DNA from: Volvox africanus
Lineage: Eukaryota > Chlorophyta > Chlorophyceae > Chlamydomonadales > Volvocaceae
DNA: 64,000 bases
Assembly (NCBI GenBank): GCA_030268105.1
Contig: BSDZ01000119.1
Span: 701,001-765,000 of the forward strand
Reading direction: 5' to 3'
Part shown: positions 48,228 through 56,693 of the stretch, piece after piece
Layout of the letters: every line of letters starts with the position of its first letter
Numbering within the stretch: the first letter of the stretch is position 1
Notes under the pieces: model-generated
What the model was told of the DNA's origin: nothing
Seen by the model: the letters and a program-made list of their open reading frames with translations, nothing else
Databases searched by the model: none
Program-made: the position numbers and the translations under genes

Positions 48228-48353
48228 GGGTATCTACGGGCACTGTCAAAGGATCCTGGACCTCAGATGGTCATCCTTCCGATCGGGCCTTTATTGGCCG
48301 ACACAACAAAGATACAACACCTTAACACACGCCAGGCTTCGGCCGGAGTAATG

Positions 48354-48408
48354 TCATCATCATCATCATCAACATCATCATCATCATCATAAGAATAAGA
48401 ATCAAGAG

Positions 48409-48453
<45 letters not shown>

Positions 48454-48475
48454 AATAATAATAATAATAATAATG
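48354..48475. repeat. CAT/TAA microsatellite
   Basis: Long run of CAT units interrupted once, followed by about nine TAA units, within the region between the two 663-bp repeats. Confidence 0.9.
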
Positions 48476-48504
48476 TGGCTCTTTCTTCATACCAACATCG
48501 CTCG

Positions 48505-48935
48505 GTTGTTTGTCATCATGCCCGCTGCTGTGCCTGGTTTGACTACACAGGGAAGGTGTGCAGGTTGATGAGGGTGTACACAGGATGATGAAGGCAGCTT
48601 GATAGCCGTTTAGATGTCCCTGTGTAGGTAGAGGTGAAGCTATCTTCAAGGTGTAGGTTGCTGTTGGCAGTTTGGGAAAAGCTGCTGGCCATTTAGTATC
48701 ACTGTTTCGCTACCGGGACTCGAACCCGGGTCTCAAGAGTGAAAATCTCGTATCCTGACCGCCTAGACTATAGTGAACACGTGCAGCAATAGTCCAGAGG
48801 TCCCCTCCGGCCCCATCCACAGCCAGCCCAACGGGACACGCACACAGCACGTCCAGCCCCATGACCATACCGTCGAAACCTTCTCGCCAAACCAAACAGT
48901 CTGGGATTGGCTAAAGTATTCAGCAGGGTGTGGAG
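48505..48935 (-). mobile_element. Dispersed tRNA-Glu-carrying element, copy 2
   Basis: Reverse-complement match to 43428-43835 on both sides of the tRNA. Shared words include TTTAGCCAAT, GACTGTTTGG, GCTGCACGTGTTC and, past the tRNA, CAACCTACACCTTGAAGATAG. It continues beyond the point where copy 1 is cut, into the microsatellite and a CACACGCCAGGCTTCGGCCG block at 48324-48343 whose relative occurs at 3106-3125. It lies between the two 663-bp repeats. Confidence 0.7.
48706..48777 (-). tRNA. tRNA-Glu(UUC)-like gene, one acceptor mismatch
   Basis: 72 nt with a canonical T-arm CCGGG-TTCGAGT-CCCGG (perfect B-box), D-arm region GTCTAGGCGGTCAGGA, and anticodon stem CGAGA/TCTTG with loop TTTTCAC (anticodon TTC). 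Acceptor arms TTCACTA/TAGCGAA have a single A-C mismatch. It could still be transcribed by pol III; whether it is charged is unknown. Confidence 0.75.
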
Positions 48936-48939
48936 CGGT

Positions 48940-49602
48940 TGTACAACCTATTGCAGCTGCCTATTGCCTTTATTCTTATCCTCATTCATCACCTTTCTAA
49001 CCTGCCTGTGAGGGTGGGGCTGCTAAAACGCCAACCCCTATCCCCCTGAGCCCCTGCCCCCCTGCCCCTCTGCTCCCCTGCCCCTCTGCCCCCTGCCCAT
49101 CTGCCTTAGCTGACAGCCATACATCACTTTGTTCCTCGTCACATCTTCACTCATGCAGGCTCTTCAATCTGACCCACGCAGCCATCCATCTGCATAGTTT
49201 GGCGCACCTGCATCGCCATGGATATACATCGTGCAAATTCAGCATCAGGCAGGTGTGTAGCTGTTTAGGTATGGCAGCTTTCTCAACAAGTCAAGGATAA
49301 GGGAGCTGACAAATCCGACAAGGCTGCCGGAGCTGGCTGGAGCCCGAACATGACATGGATTCCGGAGAGCGCCTGATCATAGTTGCGATGACATAGATCT
49401 AGTATGGAACACAGGAGAGCCGGACTCCCGCAGGTTGCAGTAACTGGCCGTGTCCCACAGTGATAATGTGGCGTGTGGCCTAGAGATAATAGGTTCAACA
49501 TTGGTCGGAGAAGATGGACGATCAAACGGGATAGCGGTGGAGTTAGGAGTATAGGGGGGAACAACCCCCCTCAGTGCCTTCTTCCCCTTATGTAGTATCC
49601 TG
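48940..49602 (+). repeat. 663-bp direct repeat, copy 2
   Basis: Same length and ends as 47565-48227. Differences are single bases (for example CATCACC against CATCGCC, TTTAGATATG against TTTAGGTATG). Its right edge is directly followed by the CACTA terminus. Confidence 0.88.
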
Positions 49603-50165
49603 CACTATAACAAGGAATTCGTGCGTTAGCTCGCGTTAGGCTCGCGTTAGGGACCCCTAACGCAAGCCTAACGCAAGCTTAACGCGAACTAACGCGAGCT
49701 AACGCAAAGCCTAACGCAAATCAAACGCATTGCGTTATTGCTTGCGTATCGCTAACGCAATCCTAACGCACCTAACGCAATCGCAAATAAACGTTTTTGG
49801 GAGGGAACGAAAATGTTTGCGTTTACTTTGCGTTAGCTAACGCAACCTAACGCAAACTTACGCAATGTCAAACGCACCCACATAGATTCTAAGGTGTGCG
49901 TTAGGCCTAACGCAACGCAAGCGTTAGCGACCCATACGCAAGCAAAAATACATAGCGTGCATGGAAGTTAATGTTCTCTAAAGCACAATATACGCACGCC
50001 TAACGCGCATTAACGCGCATTAACGCATGCTTGCGTATGCTGCGAATAATGTGTACACAGGTAGCAGTTGTGGGTTGCGTAAAAGTTTTAAACGCATGTA
50101 ACTAACATATTCGCACGCTTTCGCAAGGTCTTACGCGTGCGATAGCAACATTCGCGCCACTTTCG
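49603..50165. mobile_element. CACTA-like transposon end with TAACGC subterminal motif field
   Basis: Starts CACTATAACAAGG at 49603, right after the conserved end of the 663-bp repeat. I count about 22 TAACGC or GCGTTA hexamers in both orientations between 49622 and 50030, many as CCTAACGCAA, with further CGCA-type relatives to 50165. Motif-dense subterminal regions behind CACTA ends are characteristic of EnSpm/CACTA DNA transposons, where they bind an element-encoded protein. The opposite end (expected ...TAGTG) was not found before 52832, so the element is truncated or the call is wrong. Confidence 0.5.
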
Positions 50166-50652
50166 CTTTGCGTACGAGGCAGCCTCGCATTCTTGCTCAC
50201 TGCAACTACTTTTGGTCGTTCTGGTTATTTCTTTACTGTTTCAGTTCTCGTTCCTGTTATTGTTTGCTGTTTTGCCCACCCGCTGCAGAATTATTTTTGT
50301 GTGTACGGAAACTATCCTGTCGTAATGTACGTAGCTGTTATGAAGAATATCAATAGGATTTCAGTTTTGATAGATGAAAATATTCCAGGCAATAATTTAC
50401 AGTTCAATATTCGGAAAGCATCCAGGTAAGCAGCCATTGGTGAGTACGCATTAATTCAACGAAACAATCAAATTTCTACACATCCAATCCTGCCAATCAA
50501 ATTTTGTTTATGAGTTCAATAATCATTTGTACCATGCACCAATCATTTCAATCATCATTAGGTACATACATCCTAACTTCATCTGCCACCGCACATTTAG
50601 CAGCCCGCTCTAATATAAGCTTAGAAACAAACATGTTAGATGTTAGTTCTAT

Positions 50653-52315
50653 CTAATAGTATTCTATTTCACTCTCTCTGTTGTCGTCCTCCTCTGGTGC
50701 AGTGGTGGCGTCATCCTGCTCGTCCTCAATTTTCTGGTCCTTGCTCACCTCCTCCTCAAGCAACTCCTGAAAAGTTTAGAAAAGGAAAATTATACTTACT
50801 TACATACATATGTATAAATGTAAATTAAGCTGTCACCACTCAGCAATTATCACTTCCGGTTACAATAATCTTAATCATGTCTAGGGTGGGCAGTGCTTTT
50901 AAGTACCACTAATCATTCTAAAAGCATAGTCTTTCATTTGCTGTACTATGTACTTGGACACTTTGTTACCTGTTTCTGCTAACTCCCTGAGCTCCTACGT
51001 TGACGTAGTGCCCGTGTACATCGCACACCTTCCGAAACACTCTTGACCTTTATCAGTCGAAACAACACATATTATAATTATACATTCAAACATGAAGGAA
51101 GTTTAGATAATAAGCTGAACTAAGGAAATTACCTTCTGTCCCTGGTGGTCGTAACTGTCATCGTCATCCGTAGACTTGTCTTCCAACGGCACCTGCTGGT
51201 CCAAAATACGTGAAGGGACTTGGTAGTAATAAAAAGGTTATATTAAAAAGTAAGTAATGTCTGACCTCAATATTTCGTACCTTTCTTTTGGTGCCCGTGC
51301 TTGGTCGCCTCACTTTCGTGGATGGCCGCACATCATCATCGTTCGTTACCTTCAAGGGCCGACGTTAGCATACATATATGATTTGAGAAATTACAAGCTT
51401 ACAATTTCTATCAAAAAAGAGAAAAATAAATCGACATATGGCACATCAAACGACAAAGCACACAGCAAATGAAAAGAATATAACGAAACATGAAATTACA
51501 GCTCAATAAAACAGGAAGACAGGATGAATGGGCTGTACCTTTTTTGCTGCCGCCTTGCTTGAGTTCCTAGCTTTCCTGCTGGAGTTCCTTGTCGTAGAGG
51601 GCTGTGAACTCTTTGCCTACATAAAAAGGAAGTACGTTTGGGGAGAATAGGAACAATTACATAAAAGACAGAAAGGAGAAAACAGGTTAAAGGACATTAA
51701 TGATCTGTACATCCCTGTATATGAGATCCGTAATGTATATCACCCATCCAGCAATAATTTTGCTAAGCACGCCTGGTAATTTGCACACCCCATCATCCAC
51801 TCTCCGTACTACTAGTATTTGCACTAACCTGTCAGTGTCTAGCGGCCTTGACCTCCTTCTCCTTCTGATGTATGCTAGCTGCGTTGGCAGCCAGCACCAT
51901 CATCGATGCATCTTCACCATGCGCGGGCTGCTTTTGGCCTTTGCTAGGGCGCCCATTATGAGTTCCTAATGGCACGTCATTTCGGCCGTTTTTCTTCGGG
52001 TTGGTGGCAATAAAGTATTTCGTACATGACAAAAATACAGGAAAAAAACTTATTCTTTTACTAGTTAAAGTAAAATACAAATCTTATGCATACGTACTAC
52101 TTAAAAGCGAAGAGTAGTGCTTCCGTACTCCGTCCAGGGTTGTGCGGCTGCCAATCAATCCCATGTAAGCAACAATGTTTCGTAACCCTGCTTTACAACA
52201 TCCTTTATATGTACATTTAATGCCACCCATTGTACACAGTCGTCAGGTCGTCCATGTCATACGGTAGCAGTTCTATTGGACAACCTTGCTTGCGCAGGCA
52301 GCATACGTATAATTT
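50653..52315 (-). CDS. Unrecognised multi-exon gene next to the CACTA-like end
   Basis: A series of phase-compatible exons with GT-AG borders on the minus strand: possible 52315-52227, part of 52045-51853, then 51616-51539, 51349-51281, 51192-51133 and 50766-50653 (stop TAG). The last four are all phase 0 and free of stops. The product is hydrophilic: basic Ser/Arg/Lys patches (NSSRKARNSSKAAAKK, STKVRRPSTGTKRK), then acidic tracts (STDDDDSYD, KIEDEQDD, APEEDD). It looks like a nuclear or DNA-binding protein tail. No catalytic domain was recognised. Its orientation towards the CACTA-like end suggests a transposon gene, but a host gene is possible. Upstream exons remain unresolved. Confidence 0.4.
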
Positions 52316-52832
52316 CTGCAGCATCAACAGCTAATCATATATTTGTAAAGAAATAATAATTGCTTCAGTAACGAATGGAGCCGCCTTCTGCTTATGATGG
52401 AAAGTCCCGTATGAAACTCTTTACATCCCGAAAACACTTTTCCCCTGAAAGTCAGGAACATTTTCAGTGTGTCATGCCTGGAAGGGAGCCACTAGAAGGC
52501 AACATTGCATCGGATCTGCTAGATGGCATCGACCAAGGCAGCAGCCGCTTGGCTCAAAGCTTGGCTCTTCCTGGTTTTAGTAGCAATGAGAAGTGACTTC
52601 ATTGTGACGAGGATGTTTAGAATCACCATGGCAACGTTTGTACTTGAGATGCCCCGTCTATGTGCCCCGTCTTGGGAGCCAGGGCCAGCGGGATGGGATG
52701 GAAGGCAAGGGTTCTGGGCAGCCCTCAGTACAGCGCCGTCATCGGCTTAGGCACGTGCTTGGAGTTTCTGGAGCCATGAAACAATTCTGGTTAGGAATGT
52801 GCATGACGTTTTTGATGCAATGACAAAATAAT
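52316..52832. other. Unassigned sequence before the gypsy array
   Basis: A 73-codon plus-strand frame (52375-52596) is open but matches no family I know. The region may be part of the CACTA-like element. It ends ACAAAATAAT at the first gypsy LTR. Confidence 0.35.
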
Positions 52833-53486
52833 TGTTGTGCTACGGTTCATTTCCCGTCGACGCGTAGGTCGACGCGATCCTATGAGGCGAAGTGCTTTTG
52901 TGATGAACGCATTACATATGAATGAATCTGCATGATATAAATGTATTCGCATACATTTATATATGCATTTGGCATGTTGTCATTATCCATCGCGACATCG
53001 CATCATGGTAAATCCGCCTAGCATGCATGAATGACCGAATCATTGAAGTGCGCATTATGCTCGTGCTACGAAACGATAAGTAATATTATCTGATATAATA
53101 TTACTTCATTAAAGCACACGTTGAGAGCGCCGCACTCGTCGCGATGCATGCCCTGCAACCGGATATTGTTATCCGGACCCTTGCATCATGCGAATGCCGG
53201 AAAGGCTTACACGTTGTTATGCGTAGACATCGCCTAGACGCAGTAGGGTTGTCACATCTAGGATCGGCCTCCTGATGTGAATCGTACGGCATTGCGATGC
53301 TGCGAGTATAACAGATGCGAGGACGGCTAAGCAAGATAAGACATTCGATACCGGAGAACACGTGTGTGTTCTACATTACTATTGCTATACGATATTCTAC
53401 TTAGCCCGAGCTAAGCCTGAACTTCGCTAATCACCGCCGCGTGATGATTGCTTGCTTCCGGCGCTGACGGCGATTTCGTCCATTGC

Positions 53487-54069
53487 CAAGTCTTTTATGT
53501 CCCGAATCACAGACGCGAAGTCGTGTTTGGACGCGGCGCAGCAACGAACGACGGAATACTACAACAAATCCAAGCAGGATGTAACGTTTTCGGAGGGGCA
53601 ACTCGTGTTGCTAAGCACCAAGAACTTGCATTCCTTGGCCGACGGATCCCGAAAACTCTTACCCCGCTGGATTGGTCCGTATCCTGTCGTGCGCATGGTT
53701 GGGAATGTGGCTGTGGAGCTTGCATTGCCCACTGATATGACCATTCACCCCACGTTTCACATATCGCTTGTTCGTCCGTATCGTAGTACGGAACCCGTCC
53801 CTGAGCCTGCTAACGCCCCCGCAGCGATCGAACCAGTTCCCAAGACCTGGATCGCTGGTAAACAGAAGTTTTACGATGTGGAGCGGGTGTTAGATTATCG
53901 CGCGCGTCGTGTGGGCCGACACCGACGTAAGCGAACAGTACACGAGTACTTGGTTAAGTGGACAGGGTATACCGACGAGCACAACTCATGGGAACCGGCA
54001 CGCAACTTCTCACAGGACATGAAACCCCTGCTCGAAGAAGCCCGCAAACGTGCCACACAAGCCCAATGA
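53487..54069 (+). pseudogene. pol: E3 pol fragment: integrase C-terminus and chromodomain
   Basis: Retains [15 protein letters not shown] to the chromodomain ([14 protein letters not shown]) and the natural stop. It lacks protease, RT, RNase H and the integrase catalytic core, so it cannot function in transposition. Closer to E4 than to E1 in sequence (ALPTDMT, HISLVRP). Confidence 0.92.
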
Positions 54070-54128
54070 CCCCTGCAGTCGATGCTGTATGATGCAGCGA
54101 GGACGCTGCATACGGGAGGGGGGATAAT

Positions 54129-54952
54129 TGTTGTGCTACGGTTCATTTCCCGTCGACGCGTAGGTCGACGCGATCCTATGAGGCGAAGTGCTTTTGTGAT
54201 GAACGCATTACATATGAATGAATCTGCATGATATAAATGTATTCGCATACATTTATATATGCATTTGGCATGTTGTCATTATCCATCGCGACATCGCATC
54301 ATGGTAAATCCGCCTAGCATGCATGAATGACCGAATCATTGAAGTGCGCATTATGCTCGTGCTACGAAACGATAAGTAATATTATCTGATATAATATTAC
54401 TTCATTAAAGCACACGTTGAGAGCGCCGCACTCGTCGCGATGCATGCCCTGCAACCGGATATTGTTATCCGGACCCTTGCATCATGCGAATGCCGGAAAG
54501 GCTTACACGTTGTTATGCGTAGACATCGCCTAGACGCAGTAGGGTTGTCACATCTAGGATCGGCCTCCTGATGTGAATCGTACGGCATTGCGATGCTGCG
54601 AGTATAACAGATGCGAGGACGGCTAAGCAAGATAAGACATTCGATACCGGAGAACACGTGTGTGTTCTACATTACTATTGCTATACGATATTCTACTTAG
54701 CCCGAGCTAAGCCTGAACTTCGCTAATCACCGCCGCGTGATGATTGCTTGCTTCCGGCGCTGACGGCGATTTCGTCCATTGCATCATTCCGATCTGTAAG
54801 ACCGTAAGTTATATCTCTCTTCGTCTTGAAGTCTTCCGCTGTCTCTGTTTGCTCTCGCTTGCCTTGCTGTACTTGCAAGTGCTCGCGCATCGGTGTCGAT
54901 AGTCTCCAGACGTGCAGATACTTATGAGCAAACGTGAACGAGAGGTACAACA
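54129..54952 (+). repeat. LTR shared by E3 (3') and E4 (5')
   Basis: 824 bp, TGTTGT...ACAACA. It differs from the E1 LTR by substitutions and by an 8-9 bp insertion near 54857 (CTCGCTTGCCTTGCTG). It keeps the hairpins: TTCGCA loop in hairpin 1 with a 12-bp stem possible, GAACAC/GTGTTC in hairpin 4. Confidence 0.93.
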
Positions 54953-55418
54953 ATTTGGTATCGAGACAGGTTCGTTGCCTAACTGTCTCTCTTTGTCTAA
55001 TCGGAAGTAGGTTCTTTCTATGGCGAGTTCCAGCGACGAACCACGAGGACCGCTAGATACTTTGGCCGAAGACTTAGGCCGCGCCGTTTTGGACGCCGCC
55101 GCTTCCGGTTTGTAATTGTTTAATTGCTTTTGCTTAGATTGCTGCACTTGTTGTGTGAGTGTACGCTCTGAGTCGCAGGTAATCTCAGTGCACCGGCATT
55201 GCTTGCCGCGGCGACTGAGACCGGCGTTCGTCCGGACCAGTTGGCGACTCTCATTGCCCAAACTACGGAGATCAGGACTCAGCTGGGCAATTACTTGCTG
55301 AGTTTGCTGAATCTTCTCAAGAGTACTGTCGGTAGGCTCACCGAATCGCTTTGTACTCTTGCCTTTGCGATAGAAGTCGGCTTCTATTACGCAAATCTAG
55401 GGTATCGTTTAGTGCTTC
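54953..55418 (+). other. E4 leader with PBS and short upstream frame
   Basis: PBS-like TGGTATCGAGACAGG follows 3 nt after the LTR. An ATG at 55020 opens a 30-codon frame (MASSSDEPRGPLDTL...). A GTTTGT...GTCGCAG intron-like gap of about 70 nt would join it in phase to NLSAPALLAAATETGV and onward. This could be an upstream ORF or a spliced N-terminus of Gag; the join into the main gag ATG is not resolved. Confidence 0.5.
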
Positions 55419-56654
55419 ATGTCCGCGGAACACGACGATACGCCGCACACTAGCCTAGCTAGCCAACCCGATTCTGTTGTGGCTGCTAGAGCACTGGATA
55501 GAGGCCTTGAGACTGTTGGCGTGCGAGCCACTCAAGAGCCCCTTTTCCTTCAGACCCCTGCTCACTTAATTGTGCCGCATTCAGCAGTGAACACGAATAT
55601 GGACAACACTGCTGGACCAAGGGTTCTGCCATTACCTCAAGCTCGAGGGCATGATGACATCCCTGAGGTGATGAGATTGTCAATTCCCGTTCCTAGGCTC
55701 AATATTTTGCTGACCGACAAGACACCAGGGCATAGCATAGCCGATGCAACTCGTGCGTACGTGCGTGACGCTAAAAAGTATCTCCAGGCTGTTCATGGTG
55801 GCGATAACGACGGTATCAGGTGTCTCTTCGTTGGTAACACCCTCGAGGGCTCAGCGGAGGACTGGTATCGCAATTGGACCAACGCCCGGGGCAACTATAC
55901 TTTTGACGAGTTGGTCGCCGCTTTGCTCGCACGATTCGCTACTGAGGTTCAAGCACGCGATGTGGAAGCTCGTAAGGTTTTGGCAGCCGGTAGCTACCAC
56001 ATGCGTCGGGATGAAAATGTACCTGCGTACCAGTCACGCTTCGAAGCACTTGTGACTCCCATTGCTGACCTCACTGAATCCGAGCGTGTCTTTTGGTTTA
56101 GGCGAGGCCTGACGAAAATTTTGGCTAAATGGTGCGCTACTGACTTGGTTGGAGCGCAGATCAAGTCGTATGACGCGCTGGTCGCTTTTGCTAAGGGCGC
56201 GGAGGTACGACTCCTTGCCGGCGAGGAAGAAGTCAAGTCTGCCCCTCGTGCAAATGCCGTGCAAGTGCAGGATCCGCTTGGGGAAGCTGTAGCTCTCGAC
56301 CAGGACCTCGGCGCAACCCGCCCCACGCCTACTGCCGCGACGCGACGCAGCAACGGGCAACGCAAGGCGCGCAGGGGCGCTAGCTCGGGTGTCCGTGGCA
56401 CAGGAGGAGCAGGTCCGAACTCGGACCCAGCTAGGAACAGGAAGCGTGGTGGTGTGCCGTCGACGGCAGCCGCACAGCGTTCCGACCCCAATGCGAAGCG
56501 GACTCGCACGGACGACACGTATATGCCAAAATGGAATTGCAATCGTTCCGAATTCGAGCGTCGGAAATTGGCCAATGTTTGTCTACGGTGTGCGGAGAGC
56601 CATTCTACGAAGGATTGCCCTCTAATGCCGCCGTTTGTACCTCAGCCGAAATAG
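55419..56654 (+). CDS. gag: E4 Gag (411 aa)
   Basis: Structural protein of the retrotransposon particle. Capsid block DWYRNWTNARGNYTF around residue 150, then QSRFEALVTPIADL, FWFRRGLTKILAKW, a basic Arg/Gly/Ala-rich RNA-binding stretch (about 300-360) and a CCHC zinc knuckle at residues 388-400. It ends AAA-UAG-GGG; pol continues in the same frame. It differs from E1 Gag at only a few residues (for example SAEDW against SAKDW). Confidence 0.92.
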   Translation: MSAEHDDTPHTSLASQPDSVVAARALDRGLETVGVRATQEPLFLQTPAHLIVPHSAVNTNMDNTAGPRVLPLPQARGHDDIPEVMRLSIPVPRLNILLTDKTPGHSIADATRAYVRDAKKYLQAVHGGDNDGIRCLFVGNTLEGSAEDWYRNWTNARGNYTFDELVAALLARFATEVQARDVEARKVLAAGSYHMRRDENVPAYQSRFEALVTPIADLTESERVFWFRRGLTKILAKWCATDLVGAQIKSYDALVAFAKGAEVRLLAGEEEVKSAPRANAVQVQDPLGEAVALDQDLGATRPTPTAATRRSNGQRKARRGASSGVRGTGGAGPNSDPARNRKRGGVPSTAAAQRSDPNAKRTRTDDTYMPKWNCNRSEFERRKLANVCLRCAESHSTKDCPLMPPFVPQPK

Positions 56655-56693
56655 GGGCTTGCCCGGGTTCCTGTGGAGGGGGCACCACCCGGG
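56652..56693 (+). promoter_or_regulatory. Candidate stop-codon readthrough signal between gag and pol
   Basis: UAG (56652-56654), a 7-nt spacer, then a perfect stem CCCGGGT (56662-56668) / ACCCGGG (56687-56693) closing an 18-nt G-rich loop. The pol frame has no ATG for about 85 codons after the UAG. In E1 and E2 the second arm is ACCTGGG, which still pairs through G-U. E5 repeats the E4 sequence at 63299-63340. Spacing resembles the gammaretroviral readthrough element. Confidence 0.55.

Larger units (their letters stand above)
52833..54952 (+). mobile_element. Gypsy element E3, internally deleted
   Basis: A 5' LTR piece (52833-53486) is joined directly to the C-terminal end of pol (53487-54069), then polypurine tract and a full LTR (54129-54952) shared with E4. 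The end of the 5' LTR, the PBS, gag and most of pol are missing. The joint lies in TTGC (53483-53486), present in both parent sequences (LTR CATTGCATC and pol TTTTTGCCAAG), so it is a 4-bp microhomology junction. Confidence 0.92.

Noticed and set aside
47565..49602. 663-bp direct repeats called as LTRs
   Set aside because: Ends are not TG...CA, no PBS or polypurine tract lies inside, and no TSD can be shown; left as direct repeats of unknown nature.
49603..50030. TAACGC cluster as a CRISPR array or telomeric repeat
   Set aside because: Motifs occur in both orientations with irregular spacing, there are no constant repeats with unique spacers, and volvocalean telomeres are TTTTAGGG-type.
52833..54952. 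E3 as a distinct miniature (TRIM-type) family
   Set aside because: Its sequence matches E4 throughout and the joint is a single microhomology deletion; no evidence of independent amplification.
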